Below are positions 1 to 10,423 of a stretch of DNA of 64,000 bases, piece by piece. A program made the translations under genes and the position numbers. Origin of the DNA: Phragmitibacter flavus (lineage in GTDB: Bacteria > Verrucomicrobiota > Verrucomicrobiia > Verrucomicrobiales > Verrucomicrobiaceae); NCBI RefSeq assembly GCF_005780165.1, contig NZ_VAUV01000004.1:124001-188000 (forward strand), in the 5' to 3' direction. The first letter of the stretch is position 1. Each line of letters begins with the position of its first letter. The notes beneath the pieces are model-generated. The model had not been told where the DNA came from. It made no database searches and saw only the letters and a list, made by a program, of their open reading frames with translations.

Positions 1-1
1 G

Positions 2-1030
2 ATGGACAGCAGCAAACCCGGCCAATACCTCAAACGCAAGGAAGCCCTCGCCTCCGCCAAAACCGCCGTCCAGCTCGATCCCGATTCCGACTTCGCCCAC
101 GCCGCCCAGGCCCACGCTCATCTCCGACTCGACCAGCCCCGCGAAGCCGAAACCGCCGCCCGCACCGCCCTTTCCCTGAATCCCGACAACACCATGGCCA
201 CCCAGGCCCTCTCTGCAGCCCTTCTCCAGCTCGGTAAACGGGAGGACCACCGCCATCTGATTCAAAACCAGCTCACCGAAAATCCCGACGACGACCAGGC
301 CCATGTCAGCGCCGGCTGGCAGGCCCTCGCCGATGGCCGACATCAGGACGCCAACAATCACTTTCGCGAAGCGCTCCGGCTCGATCCCATGAACGAAGTC
401 GCCCGCTCCGGCCTCGTCGAAAGTTTCCGCGCCCGCTCTTTCATCTACCGTTGGTATGTTCAATACTGCCAGTGGATCGCCCGCATCAGCGGCGGTCGCA
501 CGACTGCCATCATGATCGGCGGTTTCATCGCCTACAAAATCCTCGGCACCACCCTCAAACAATTCTCTCCCGGCCTCGCCACCGCCCTCATGGTCCTCTG
601 GCTGACCCTGGTGCTGTGGAGTTTCCTCGCCCGCGGCATCGGCTCTGCCCTCATGTTAAAAGACCGCTTTGCCCGCCTTGCCCTCCAACCCAAGGAAAAA
701 TGGGAAGGCATCTGCCTTGGCCTGCTCATTCTCCTCGCCCTCACCTTTGCTGGCCTCACCTTCGTTCCCAACGTGGTCGCCGAACCCATGCACGCCCTCG
801 TGCTGTTCCTCGCTGCCGTGCCCGTTGCGAGCGCCTTCTCCAACGACCACCACATCGGCCGTTGGATCTACGCCGCCCTCGCCATCATCGCCGCCGGTTG
901 TGCCCTCATCGCCACTCCCAGTGCCCTCGTCATGTTCCAAGACGCCCCCGGCGCCTCCCTCGCCGCCGTCGCCCTCCTGATCGGCGTCGCCACCACCTGG
1001 CTCACCAGCCTGCGCATCCTCTTCGCCTGA
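2..1030 (+). CDS. TPR-repeat membrane protein (5' end outside window)
   Basis: The first ~145 residues are tetratricopeptide-like helices of the type 'A..A..LDP....A', for example around residues 18-60 and 107-130 with the 'ALRLDP' ending. About six hydrophobic segments follow between residues 165 and 342 and end the protein. TPRs usually hold protein partners, so this is probably an inner-membrane protein with a cytoplasmic TPR arm. An ATG lies at base 2, but the frame is open to the window edge and the repeat looks entered mid-way, so the true start is probably upstream. No enzyme motif is visible and the specific role is unknown. Confidence 0.7.
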   Translation: MDSSKPGQYLKRKEALASAKTAVQLDPDSDFAHAAQAHAHLRLDQPREAETAARTALSLNPDNTMATQALSAALLQLGKREDHRHLIQNQLTENPDDDQAHVSAGWQALADGRHQDANNHFREALRLDPMNEVARSGLVESFRARSFIYRWYVQYCQWIARISGGRTTAIMIGGFIAYKILGTTLKQFSPGLATALMVLWLTLVLWSFLARGIGSALMLKDRFARLALQPKEKWEGICLGLLILLALTFAGLTFVPNVVAEPMHALVLFLAAVPVASAFSNDHHIGRWIYAALAIIAAGCALIATPSALVMFQDAPGASLAAVALLIGVATTWLTSLRILFA

Positions 1031-1157
1031 ACGCGTTCCGTGAGCGCACGCCGTCCCGTGCGGCTTTCACCTGACTATCGCGAAGCGACACAACGGCTCA
1101 CACTAGGGGGGAGCCAGCGATTAGCATGGCATGAATGACTCATGTGGTGCGCCCCGG

Positions 1158-2195
<1,038 letters not shown>

Positions 2196-2216
2196 TCAAG
2201 CCCAAGCCTCAACTAA

Positions 2217-3995
2217 TTAAAATCTCCCCGCCAGCAACTCGCGTTGATACACCAACTCCTTCGGCAAGTAGTCGTAGAGGTCCAGATACAACTCCTCCGT
2301 TTTTAGCAAATCCTGACGCAGTTCCTTGTGGTCCACCTTCATGAGCTCATCAAAATGCTCACGTGACATCTCCAAACCATCAAGATTGATCTCGCTAAAC
2401 CGCGGCATCCATCCCAACTGGCTCTCATGACCACGCCCCTGTCCGCGACAGCGATTCACGATCCACTCCAGCACCCGCATGTTCTCGCCAAAACCCGGCC
2501 ACAAGAACTTGCCTTCGCTGCTCTTGCGGAACCAGTTCACATGGAAAATTCTTGGTAACTCACGGATGCTGCGGCGCATGTGCAGCCAATGTTTAAAATA
2601 GTCGCCCATGTTGTAACCACAGAAGGGCAACACCGCCAGCGGACCACGACGCCCCTGCCCAATCGTGCCCGCCGCTGCCGCCGTCATCTCGCTGCCCATG
2701 TTCGCCCCGACGAACACCCCGTGCACCCAGTTGAAAGCCTGAAACACCAAGGGCATCGTGGTCGCCCTCCGACCGCCAAAAATCAGCGCATCAATCGGCA
2801 CGCCCTCAGGATTCTCCCAATCTGGATCAATCGTCGGACACTGGCTTGCTGGAGCAGTAAAACGTGAATTCGCATGCGCCGCCTTGCGTCCGCAATCCGG
2901 CGTCCAATCCTGACCCGTCCAGTCGATCAAGTGAGCGGGCGGCTCATCGGTCATTCCCTCCCACCACACATCGCCATCATCTGTCAGCGCCACGTTGGTA
3001 AAGATCGCATTCTCCATCATTGAAGCCATCGCATTCGGATTGCTCTGCCACGAAGTCCCCGGTGCCACACCAAAATAGCCCGCTTCCGGATTGATCGCGT
3101 GCAGCTTGCCCGTCGACCCGGGCCGCAACCAGGCAATGTCATCGCCCACGGTCGTCACCTTCCAACCCACATAACTCGCGGGCGGCACCAGCATGGCAAA
3201 ATTGGTTTTCCCACAAGCACTCGGAAACGCCGCCGCCACATAGGTCTTTTTGCCGTCCGGCGATTCCACCCCGCTGATCAACATGTGCTCCGCCATCCAG
3301 CCCTCATCGCGACCAATCGCACTCGCAATCCTCAACGCCAGGCACTTTTTGCCCAGCAACGCGTTGCCACCGTATCCGCTTCCATAACTCCAGATCGACC
3401 GCTCCTCCGGAAAATGAACAATGTATTTGGTCGTGCTGCAAGGCCATGAAACATCCGCTTCACCTTCCGCCAGCGGCTTGCCGACACTGTGCAGACACGG
3501 CACAAATGCCCCGTCTTCCCCCAGCTGCTCCAGCACCGCCGTCCCCATGCGGGTCATGATTTTCATGCTCACCACCACATACGGCGAATCGGTCAACTGC
3601 ACCCCGATCACACTGAACGGCGAGCCCACCGGCCCCATGCTGAACGGCACCACATAAAGCGTGCGACCTTTCATGCATCCCGCAAACAACCCCTTCAAGA
3701 GCGTCTTCATCTGCTCCGGTTCCATCCAATGATTGGTCGGACCCGCATCCTGCTGACGCTTCGAACAGATGTAAGTCCGATCCTCCACCCGCGCCACATC
3801 CCCTTGATCGCTCAACGCCAGAAAGCTGTTCGGCCTTTTCTCTGGATTCAATCGTTTGAATGTGCCCGCCGCCACCAGTTCCTCGCATAGGCGCTCCCAT
3901 TCGGCATCCGAACCATCGCACCAGTGAATCTGCTCCGCTCCCACATGCGCGGCCGTTTCATCAATCCATTGTTTCAAAAGGGGGTGATTCGTCAT
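2217..3995 (-). CDS. pckG: Phosphoenolpyruvate carboxykinase (GTP)
   Basis: Converts oxaloacetate plus GTP into PEP, CO2 and GDP, the entry step of gluconeogenesis (it can run backwards as an anaplerotic step). The protein is 592 aa, as expected for the GTP-dependent class. The diagnostic kinase loop '[13 protein letters not shown]' is near residue 260, and the substrate-side block '[18 protein letters not shown]' near 208 is intact. The family's '[10 protein letters not shown]' and '[16 protein letters not shown]' segments are also present. The start at 3995 precedes '[11 protein letters not shown]' and leaves ~240 bases to the divergent kinase gene, enough for two promoters. Confidence 0.95.
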   Translation of the reverse strand: MTNHPLLKQWIDETAAHVGAEQIHWCDGSDAEWERLCEELVAAGTFKRLNPEKRPNSFLALSDQGDVARVEDRTYICSKRQQDAGPTNHWMEPEQMKTLLKGLFAGCMKGRTLYVVPFSMGPVGSPFSVIGVQLTDSPYVVVSMKIMTRMGTAVLEQLGEDGAFVPCLHSVGKPLAEGEADVSWPCSTTKYIVHFPEERSIWSYGSGYGGNALLGKKCLALRIASAIGRDEGWMAEHMLISGVESPDGKKTYVAAAFPSACGKTNFAMLVPPASYVGWKVTTVGDDIAWLRPGSTGKLHAINPEAGYFGVAPGTSWQSNPNAMASMMENAIFTNVALTDDGDVWWEGMTDEPPAHLIDWTGQDWTPDCGRKAAHANSRFTAPASQCPTIDPDWENPEGVPIDALIFGGRRATTMPLVFQAFNWVHGVFVGANMGSEMTAAAAGTIGQGRRGPLAVLPFCGYNMGDYFKHWLHMRRSIRELPRIFHVNWFRKSSEGKFLWPGFGENMRVLEWIVNRCRGQGRGHESQLGWMPRFSEINLDGLEMSREHFDELMKVDHKELRQDLLKTEELYLDLYDYLPKELVYQRELLAGRF

Positions 3996-4238
3996 AAAAT
4001 TGAAGTGTCCTGAATGGTGAAAACTTCCTCTTCCGACTCACGGGTTGGACCAGCAGTTTTCGATGTTCTACGATGCAGCCCACTTGGTCAGTTCGCCAGC
4101 GATATACCTGTAAACTTCGCGATTTAATCCCCCTTTCCAAACAGGCCAACTACCACAAGATCCGCCCAACTTTTCGCAATCTCGCCCCCGCTAGACTTTT
4201 TATTGGATATTTAATGATTATGGAATATCAATATTCAC

Positions 4239-4994
4239 ATGATTTCTGCGGAACTCCCCGTTTCCAACCCCCTGTCTTTTGTCTACCCGACGCATCTGAA
4301 TTTGGGAGAACAGACCTCCGAAGGTTTTCATCAGGAATTGCTGCGTGGTCTTACCCACAAGCTCAACAACATGCTCGCCATCATCCAAGGATTCAGCAGC
4401 CTGATCCTGATGAACAAGGCGCTCGACGAATCCGGCCTCGAGAACATGCAGCACATCAAGGAGGCATCGCTCAACATCTCCGCGCTCAGCGAACGCATTC
4501 GTGCCGCCGGTGGTTGTGCCAAGGTCAGTCTGCAATCCCTTCAGGTCGAAGACTATTTTAATGTCATTCAAGCCTCGTTTCGCGAACCCTTCCTGAAAAA
4601 CGACGTCGAATTCGATCTCGAAATCGCCAGCCACCTTCCCTCCATCAAGGTCGATCCCACCAAGTTGAAGGATCTGCTTTTGGAGATCCTCAAAAACGCC
4701 GCCGAAGCCGCCAGCAAGGGCGGAGGTCGTGCCCTCATGCAAGTCACCGGACCCGGCGTCGCCAGTCCTGCCACCGACAACCGCGTCGACATCCTCATCA
4801 CCAACACCGGCTCCCAAATTGCCGCCAACAAGTTGGAAGAAATTTTTAAACCCTTCAGTGGCACCAAAAACAGCCATCATCTCGGCCTTGGCCTTACCAT
4901 CGCCGCCATGCTCGCCCATCAGATGGACATCCGTCTCGGCGTCAACTCCCAAGACCACACCACCACCTTCTGGGTCAGCGTGCCAGTGGCGTGA
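4239..4994 (+). CDS. Sensor-less histidine kinase (HisKA/HATPase_c)
   Basis: A 251-aa cytoplasmic histidine kinase. The phospho-acceptor segment 'LTHKLNNMLA' has its His at about residue 40, the N-box 'EILKNAAEAA' is near 150, and the G-box 'HHLGLGLTIAAML' is near 220. There is no transmembrane segment or PAS/GAF domain, so the signal must come from a partner protein or from the short N-terminus. No response regulator is adjacent, making it an orphan. The layout resembles the small NtrB-like kinases that act in branched phosphorelays. It diverges from pckG, but a regulatory link cannot be shown. Confidence 0.8.
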   Translation: MISAELPVSNPLSFVYPTHLNLGEQTSEGFHQELLRGLTHKLNNMLAIIQGFSSLILMNKALDESGLENMQHIKEASLNISALSERIRAAGGCAKVSLQSLQVEDYFNVIQASFREPFLKNDVEFDLEIASHLPSIKVDPTKLKDLLLEILKNAAEAASKGGGRALMQVTGPGVASPATDNRVDILITNTGSQIAANKLEEIFKPFSGTKNSHHLGLGLTIAAMLAHQMDIRLGVNSQDHTTTFWVSVPVA

Positions 4995-5130
4995 GTTGAA
5001 GGACAAACTGGCGGTGCCCGTTGGTGGGAGACCTGCAAAACGCAAGCGTAACGCTGTCTACGCTGCTGCTGTATCTGAACAGCCGCATGAGTCAAGCATA
5101 GCGGCAAGCATGTCCTAACCCAAGGACGCA

Positions 5131-5308
5131 ATAGCCGTGGACTGCGGAGGCTTGCCGCCGCTGTGGGGAGCGCAGCTCGCTGCGCTGAGGCGGGATTTGC
5201 GGCGCCGATGGGGCGAAGGAGGACACTGCGGCTTGCACCTGTAGCTGACAAAAACCGGCAGGCCGGTTCGGGAACAGCGGCGACAAGCCTCCGCAGTCCA
5301 TGGCGCTA
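5131..5308. repeat. Long imperfect palindrome with nested hairpins (REP/BIME-like)
   Basis: The left arm 5135-5164 (tggactgcggaggcttgccg core) and right arm 5274-5303 (caagcctccgcagtcca core) are inverted copies with about two mismatches over 30 bases. Between them lie two smaller hairpins: 5169-5176/5179-5186 (agcgcagc/gctgcgct) and 5254-5260/5263-5269 (aaccggc/gccggtt). It sits in a ~525-base gap holding no convincing gene. The symmetry suggests a dispersed, transposase-mobilised palindromic element. Confidence 0.7.
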
Positions 5309-5435
5309 CGCGCGAAAAACGGCTTATCAAGACGATCTCTGAGCTTTGAGATGCAGGAGGAGTTAACAGCAGTGAAAGTGGCACGACGATGGGCTGCAAC
5401 AAGCAACAAGCGCTCGATCAGGAATTGCCGATCAT

Positions 5436-5469
5436 ACAAAAAACGCGAACCCATAACAGGATTCGCGTT
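5436..5469 (-). terminator. Rho-independent terminator of ilvC
   Basis: Stem 5442-5449/5462-5469 (aacgcgaa/ttcgcgtt) with a 12-base loop. On the minus strand it is followed by a run of six T. It lies ~50 bases beyond the ilvC stop. Confidence 0.8.
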
Positions 5470-5518
5470 CTTCAACAGACCGCATGAAGCGGCCTCGATT
5501 AATTAACAAGGATCAATC

Positions 5519-6547
5519 TCACTCGTAGCTGGCTTGGGAGCCGCCGAGTTCGCGTTTTTTGACCCAGCTCATCAGGCTGCGAAGGCGGCCACCAACTTCT
5601 TCGATCGGGTGGTTTTTGCTTTCTTCACGGAGACGGTTGAAGTTGGGCTGGCCAGCGTTGTATTCGTCCGTCCACTCCTTGGCGAATTCGCCTGTCTGAA
5701 TGCGCACGAGGGCGGCTTTCATGTTGGCTTTGACGTGGTCATCAATGATTTTCGGTCCAACAGAAACGTCGCCATATTCAGCGGTTTCGGAGATGGAGAA
5801 ACGCATGCCGGCGATGCCGGATTCGAACATGAGGTCAACGATGAGCTTCAGTTCGTGCAAGCACTCAAAGTAAGCCATTTCTGGCTGGTAACCGGCTTCA
5901 ACCAAGGTCTCGAAACCTGCTTTGACGAGGGCGGTGGTGCCGCCGCAAAGAACGACCTGCTCACCGAACAAGTCGGTTTCGGTTTCTTCCTTGAAGGTGG
6001 TTTCAAACACGCCGCCGCGGGTGCCGCCGATGCCTTTGGCCCAGGCGAGCGCGACGTCTTTGGCTTTGCCGGATTTGTCCTGATAAATGGCGATCAAGGT
6101 AGGAACGCCTTTGCCTTCGGTGTATTGACGACGGACCAGGTGACCAGGGCCTTTGGGAGCGACCATGATAATGTCGACTTCCGTGGGAGGAACGATGGTT
6201 TTGAAATGGATGGCGAAACCGTGGCTGAACAAAAGGGTTTTGCCTTCGACGAGGTTCGGAGCGATGTCGGCGTTGTAGACTTTCGGGATGACGGTGTCAG
6301 GAACGGCGACCATGATCACGTCGGCAGCTTTGACGGCTTCGGCGGTGTCGAGAACTTTAAAGCCGCGCTCTTCGGCGACTTTGCGGGACTTGGACTCAGG
6401 GTAAAGGCCGATGATGACGTTGACTCCGCTTTCCTTAAGGTTGAGGGCGTGGGCGTGGCCTTGGGAACCGAAGCCGATGACGGCGCAGGTCTTGCCTTGC
6501 AAAGGAGCGAGGCTGGCGTCGTTTTCCGTGTAGATTGTAGCTGCCAT
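5519..6547 (-). CDS. ilvC: Ketol-acid reductoisomerase (NADP+)
   Basis: Second common step of valine, leucine and isoleucine synthesis: Mg-dependent alkyl migration and NADPH reduction of acetolactate or acetohydroxybutyrate. The Rossmann motif '[19 protein letters not shown]' is near residue 22, '[15 protein letters not shown]' near 130, and the C-terminal knotted domain carries '[10 protein letters not shown]' near 195 and '[12 protein letters not shown]'. The length of 342 aa is the short class I form. The open frame runs to 6634, but the added 29 residues are Cys/Pro-rich and unlike the family; the ATG at 6547 before '[12 protein letters not shown]' is chosen. The gene stands alone, away from other ilv genes, and ends in a clear terminator. 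Confidence 0.96.
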   Translation of the reverse strand: MAATIYTENDASLAPLQGKTCAVIGFGSQGHAHALNLKESGVNVIIGLYPESKSRKVAEERGFKVLDTAEAVKAADVIMVAVPDTVIPKVYNADIAPNLVEGKTLLFSHGFAIHFKTIVPPTEVDIIMVAPKGPGHLVRRQYTEGKGVPTLIAIYQDKSGKAKDVALAWAKGIGGTRGGVFETTFKEETETDLFGEQVVLCGGTTALVKAGFETLVEAGYQPEMAYFECLHELKLIVDLMFESGIAGMRFSISETAEYGDVSVGPKIIDDHVKANMKAALVRIQTGEFAKEWTDEYNAGQPNFNRLREESKNHPIEEVGGRLRSLMSWVKKRELGGSQASYE

Positions 6548-6662
6548 GGTAAGTGTTTGGTTTAGAAGGGTGCGAAGCTTGCCGCATGGGGGGCCGGACG
6601 TCAAACGGAAAGCCGGGGGTTTGCAAAGCAGCAATTTGTGGGGGGCGGTTGATTGCCGTTTA

Positions 6663-6859
6663 TGTCCTGAAGGGACATCTCATAAAAGCCCGGCACCAGG
6701 TTCCGGGTCAGATGGGAAGAGGCACCGCGTCCTGTCAGGACGCTTCATGGACAAGTCGGTTTCGTCGGCCCTTGAGACGCCCATTCAGGACGCAACTTCA
6801 TCCGTATGCCGAAACCCGGCACCATGTGTCGGGCTATGATGAGGCGTCCCGCCTGGACG
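6663..6859. repeat. Pair of inverted ~47-base two-hairpin elements
   Basis: Copy 1 (6663-6709) has hairpins 6663-6667/6673-6677 (tgtcc/ggaca) and 6689-6693/6703-6707 (cccgg/ccggg). Copy 2 (6813-6859) is the same element in reverse orientation: its reverse complement aligns with copy 1 along the whole length, sharing the 'ctcat...agcccg' core. Copy 2 overlaps the last codons of the neighbouring cupin gene. The ilvC-cupin gap (6548-6833) holds no other gene. Confidence 0.7.
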
Positions 6860-7355
6860 CGAATTCGGCCATAAATTGTCCATGGTCGCGAATGTAATCT
6901 TCGTCCTTGAAGGCACAGGACGACAGGATCAAACAAACGGCCCCTGCGGAAAAATCGCTCAAGTGATGCCAGTGCATGGGTCCAAAGAGAAGGCCCTGAT
7001 GCGGATTGCCCAGCGGAATACTCGCCTTCTGACCCAACCCGTTGTCGATATGCACGGTAAATTCACCGCTGAGGGCGATGATGATCTGCTCCTGCGCCCG
7101 ATGGGCATGATGCCCACGGGTGGCCCCGGGGGCAACGTCGAGAATGTAATAAACTCGCTTAATCTTGAAGGGAAGCGGCTCAAGGTGTTCAATGAACGTC
7201 ATGCTGCCGCGCGAGTCCCGCGCATGGGGCAGGTCGATTAAATTCCAACCACCGGGATCGGGTCGGGAGTCGGATTCGCTGTTGGCTTGGTCTGGAGTTG
7301 GGACATTCATCGGCTGGATTCCCCCAAATATCAGCCTCTCCGCCGGGTTGGGCAT
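6834..7355 (-). CDS. QdtA/FdtA-like sugar 3,4-ketoisomerase (WxcM-type cupin)
   Basis: Single-domain cupin. Signatures of the dTDP-6-deoxy-hexulose 3,4-ketoisomerase family are visible: 'RGSMTFIEHLEPLPFKIKRV', 'RGHHAHRAQEQIIIALSG' with the conserved histidines, 'GLLFGPMHWHHLSDF', and 'DEDYIRDHGQF' at the end. Such enzymes make keto-sugar nucleotides for surface glycans; no aminotransferase partner is adjacent. The frame is open to 7562, but the upstream part is antisense to the FKBP gene. The ATG at 7355 has an AAGGA-like sequence ~10 bases ahead; ATG 7310 is an alternative. The last codons fall inside a palindromic repeat, so the C-terminus may have been rewritten by insertion. Confidence 0.75.
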   Translation of the reverse strand: MPNPAERLIFGGIQPMNVPTPDQANSESDSRPDPGGWNLIDLPHARDSRGSMTFIEHLEPLPFKIKRVYYILDVAPGATRGHHAHRAQEQIIIALSGEFTVHIDNGLGQKASIPLGNPHQGLLFGPMHWHHLSDFSAGAVCLILSSCAFKDEDYIRDHGQFMAEFASRRDASS

Positions 7356-7416
7356 CGATTTCTTCCTTTTTTCTTCTTTGACGCGCCCTCCCTGCCGTGT
7401 GTAGGCTGTCTGCCCT

Positions 7417-8190
7417 ATGAAATTCCGTTTCCTGTTCCCCCTTGTCGCCATTGCATTCTCGCCCGCATTGAAGGCGCAGGAAGCTGCCGCACCGGCCCAA
7501 CCTGCTGAGGCCGCTCCGGCTCCGGCTCCTCCAGCTGAATTGACGCCTGAGTTGCTGGACAAAGTCAGCTACTTCTATGGCACCCGCATCGCCGGCGAGT
7601 TTGTCCAAAACCAACTTCCTGTGAACCTGGAAGCGTTCACCGCTGGCTTGAAGGACACCCTCGACAAAAAGGAGCCCAAGTTTCAGGAAAAAGACATCGA
7701 AGAGTTCATGACGCAATTTTCGCAGATCATGATGGCCAAGCAGGAAGCCGCTGCCAAAGAAGCCGGCGGCAAAAACACCGCTGAAGGCGAAAAATTCCTC
7801 ACAGAAAACGGCAAGCGCGAGGGCGTGAAAACGACCGCCAGCGGTTTGCAATATGAAGTGGTCAAAGAAGGCGACGGCGCAGTGCCCAAGGCCGAAGACA
7901 CCGTGAGCGTTCACTACCACGGAACTTTGATCAATGGCACCGTTTTCGACAGCTCGATCGGCAATGACCCTGCCACCTTCCCGGTCGGCGGCGTGATCCC
8001 AGGCTGGACCGAAGCGCTGCAACTGATGAAAGTCGGCAGCAAATACAAGTTGTTCATCCCTTCCGCCCTTGCTTATGGCGACAAGGCCGTGAGCCCTGAA
8101 ATCGGACCCAACACCACCTTGATCTTTGAAGTGGAGTTGTTGAAAATCGACGACAAAAACGCGGCTCCTGCTCCTGCTCCAGCGAACTAA
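7417..8190 (+). CDS. FKBP-type peptidyl-prolyl isomerase, exported
   Basis: A 257-aa protein with a signal peptide (basic start, hydrophobic core, cleavage near 'ALKAQ'), an Ala/Pro-rich linker to residue ~43, a helical FkpA/Mip-like dimerisation segment (~45-135), and an FKBP domain (~145-247). The FKBP domain carries 'DTVSVHYHGTLINGTVFDSS', 'VIPGWTEAL' and 'SALAYGDKAV'. It catalyses proline cis-trans isomerisation in the periplasm and probably helps fold exported proteins. It ends in another Ala/Pro tail. It is divergent from the cupin gene with ~60 bases between the starts. Confidence 0.92.
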   Translation: MKFRFLFPLVAIAFSPALKAQEAAAPAQPAEAAPAPAPPAELTPELLDKVSYFYGTRIAGEFVQNQLPVNLEAFTAGLKDTLDKKEPKFQEKDIEEFMTQFSQIMMAKQEAAAKEAGGKNTAEGEKFLTENGKREGVKTTASGLQYEVVKEGDGAVPKAEDTVSVHYHGTLINGTVFDSSIGNDPATFPVGGVIPGWTEALQLMKVGSKYKLFIPSALAYGDKAVSPEIGPNTTLIFEVELLKIDDKNAAPAPAPAN

Positions 8191-8286
8191 GCCTTTACGG
8201 CTCTGACATCAACGTTTGATGACTGCGGGTGGGGCTCTGGCTCCATCCGTTGTTGTTTAGCTAACCTCACCTCATTTCATCTGACC

Positions 8287-8808
8287 ATGGCCAACCTTTT
8301 CCGCTGGCTGGCCAACGTGCCGTTCAAGCTGCATTGGTTTTTTGTATTGTTTCTGGCGTTCGTGCTGCCTTGGGCAACGCGCAAAACGCCCAATCCGGGA
8401 GAGTGGTTTCCGTTTTCCAACTTCCCGATGTATTCGAACTTCGCGGAGACGGCCTATTACGTGTTCATCTCGGATTTGGATGACAATCCGCTGCCGATGG
8501 CGGGTCTTTTTGCGGTTCCTTCAGGAGTCAAAAAAGCCTACGATCAAAAGCTGAAGGAGCGCGTGGAAGAACTAAAAGACGAAGCGAAATCGCGCGGGGA
8601 AAGATACCGCAAACGCATCGTTCAAATGGACGGGGAAGAGTGCCGGCCCGCCGGGGACGCGACTTTGCAGCAGTTGCTTGATTCACGTCGCGACAAGGGG
8701 CCGCTGGCGGGATATGCGGGTTTCCGACTGTATCAAGTGGACATCACGCTTGACGATGAAGGCCAGATTGTAAAAAGAACCAAACTGGTTGGGGAGGTGC
8801 GCCAATGA
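8287..8808 (+). CDS. Membrane-anchored protein of unknown function
   Basis: A 173-aa protein with one N-terminal membrane helix (residues ~15-30), followed by 'NPGEWFPFSNFPMYSNF', a charged coiled-coil-prone stretch (~75-105) and a small C-terminal region. No enzyme motif was recognised. Its stop overlaps the start of the next gene by 4 bases (ATGA), so the two are translationally coupled and probably form one membrane unit. In other genomes proteins with 'FPFSNFPMY'-like openings sit beside HTTM-type membrane proteins, which agrees with the neighbour here (from memory, not searched). Confidence 0.7.
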   Translation: MANLFRWLANVPFKLHWFFVLFLAFVLPWATRKTPNPGEWFPFSNFPMYSNFAETAYYVFISDLDDNPLPMAGLFAVPSGVKKAYDQKLKERVEELKDEAKSRGERYRKRIVQMDGEECRPAGDATLQQLLDSRRDKGPLAGYAGFRLYQVDITLDDEGQIVKRTKLVGEVRQ

Positions 8809-9776
8809 CGGGAGCCAAACTCAAATCGCAAACCTTCGTGCAACGGGCGTGGCATTTTCTGTTCGCCCATGAGCCGATGCGGCATGCGTGGTGGGAGATG
8901 GTGCTGATGCGTTTTGGCGTCGCGATGGTGACCTGGTCATCCATGAAGTTCTTGCCGTCGCCTCTGCATTCCCAGCCGGTGCCCCATGGGTTGGCGGCAT
9001 GGGGGGTGGATTTCACCTGGCTGAGCGATCCAGAGCTGTGCGCGTGGTTCGTGCCTTTTTGCGGGGTGAGTTTGCTGTTGTATATCGTGGGTGTCTGGCC
9101 AGTGCTGACACTGATCGCCCCATTGCTGGCCATCGTTGGTCAGGGCGTGTTGAGCAACTCTCAGGGTGCGATTCATCACACCAGTCAGGTCATTGCGGTC
9201 GCGCTTCTCGCAGGCTGGCTGGCCGGGGTGTGGTCGGTGGTAGCAAGGCGGTCTAACAAGCCCTTGCCAGGTGCATTCAACCCGCAGCAATTGGGCCTGG
9301 ACTGGATGCGACAGATCCTGATCGCGGGTTATGTGGTTTCAGCCTTGATGAAGCTCATCGACAGCGGTGGCGACTGGCTGGGCAACACGCCGTATTTCGG
9401 CCTGCAGATTGAGAAATCGACTGGCATGGCTTTTCACGCCAATCTCGAACCACCGGAAAATGCCGCCTGGCTGGCCCAATATTTTATTGATCACCCGCTG
9501 ATGGCGAAGATCACCATTGGTTTTGGTCTTCCTCTGGAACTGTTCGCCTTTCTGGCACTGTTGAACCGCCGCATGGCGTTGTTTTTTGGACTGGCCTTGT
9601 ATGCTTTCCACACCATCATCACAGAGGTCATGCACCTGGGTTTTGCCTACAATCGGATGCTGCTGCTGTTTTTGTTCATCAATCCGGTTTGGTGGTTGGT
9701 GGAATTCGCACGCGCGATTCTTCGCCGATTTTCCCGTCCCCGCAAGTTCGATGCCGATGCTGCTGGCGTTCCATAA
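8805..9776 (+). CDS. Polytopic HTTM-like membrane protein
   Basis: A 323-aa protein with about six to seven hydrophobic helices. It opens with 'RHAWWEMVLMRFGVAM' and has a central 'AGYVVSALMKLIDSGGDWLGN' helix and a C-terminal 'HTIITEVMHLGFAYN'. The His-rich loops and helix pattern resemble HTTM (vitamin K-dependent carboxylase-like) integral proteins. That is a fold-level guess, not a catalytic assignment. It is coupled by ATGA overlap to the preceding gene and overlaps the following rluE start by 26 bases. Confidence 0.65.
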   Translation: MTGAKLKSQTFVQRAWHFLFAHEPMRHAWWEMVLMRFGVAMVTWSSMKFLPSPLHSQPVPHGLAAWGVDFTWLSDPELCAWFVPFCGVSLLLYIVGVWPVLTLIAPLLAIVGQGVLSNSQGAIHHTSQVIAVALLAGWLAGVWSVVARRSNKPLPGAFNPQQLGLDWMRQILIAGYVVSALMKLIDSGGDWLGNTPYFGLQIEKSTGMAFHANLEPPENAAWLAQYFIDHPLMAKITIGFGLPLELFAFLALLNRRMALFFGLALYAFHTIITEVMHLGFAYNRMLLLFLFINPVWWLVEFARAILRRFSRPRKFDADAAGVP

Positions 9777-10323
9777 ACCGTTTGGCGTGCTGTCGCAGTT
9801 CAGCAAGGAACATCCCTCGCACCGCACCCTCGCGGAGTTCGGATTTCCAAAGAACGTGTATCCGATCGGCAGGCTGGATGCGGATTCGGAGGGGTTGCTG
9901 CTGCTGAGCGATGAGGCAAGTTGGAACGACCGGTTGTTGCATCCGCGTCATGCGCACGAACGGACCTACCACGCGCAGGTTGAAAAGGTGATGACCGAGG
10001 AGGCTCTGGCGAGTTTGCGCAAGGGGGTGAAGTTGCCGGATTTCCAAACGCTGCCCTGCAAGGCAGAATTGCTGGCGGAGCAGCCTGCCCACGGACCACG
10101 AATTCCGCCGATTCGGGAACGCAAATCGATTCCGACCAGTTGGGTCGCGCTGACTTTGATCGAAGGAAAGAACCGTCAGGTCAGGCGGATGACGGCAGCC
10201 GTCGGATTTCCCACCTTGCGATTGATCCGCGTATCGATCGGTGGACTGAAATTGGAGGCGCTTCGGCTTGGCCCGGGAGAATGGAAGGAGCTTGGGAAGC
10301 CAGAGCTGGATAGAATTTTCTGA
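9751..10323 (+). CDS. rluE: 23S rRNA pseudouridine synthase, RluE type
   Basis: Isomerises a uridine in 23S rRNA (U2457 in E. coli). The catalytic block 'IGRLDADSEGLLLLSDEA' with its aspartate is near residue 43. Also present are 'GVKLPDFQTLPCKAEL', 'NRQVRRMTAAVGFPTLRLIR' and 'PPIRERKSIPTSW', which match RluE closely. There is no S4 domain, as in RluE. The frame is open from 9586, but the family begins at 'LLAFHKPFGVL', so ATG 9751 (or 9757) is chosen; both lie inside the end of the preceding membrane gene. It converges with the AraC gene across a short gap. Confidence 0.9.
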   Translation: MPMLLAFHKPFGVLSQFSKEHPSHRTLAEFGFPKNVYPIGRLDADSEGLLLLSDEASWNDRLLHPRHAHERTYHAQVEKVMTEEALASLRKGVKLPDFQTLPCKAELLAEQPAHGPRIPPIRERKSIPTSWVALTLIEGKNRQVRRMTAAVGFPTLRLIRVSIGGLKLEALRLGPGEWKELGKPELDRIF

Positions 10324-10363
10324 TATCCGGCAGACAAAAACAAGGCGAATCTTTTTGCGATCC

Positions 10364-10380
10364 CCGTCCCGTTGGGACGG
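10364..10380. terminator. Hairpin in the convergent rluE/AraC gap
   Basis: Stem ccgtccc/gggacgg with a three-base loop. There is no strong T-run on either side. It resembles one half of the two-hairpin elements at 6.7 kb, so it may be a repeat fragment that also slows transcription. Confidence 0.4.
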
Positions 10381-10423
10381 ATGTTAACTTCTCTTTGGGC
10401 TTCGGCTCGTTTTTGAATCGCTC

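Noticed and set aside
4218-5045. 275-codon minus-strand ORF
   Set aside because: Antisense to the histidine kinase, whose H, N and G boxes are intact.
5534-6565. 343-codon plus-strand ORF
   Set aside because: Antisense mirror of ilvC with repetitive Phe/Gly/Asp composition.
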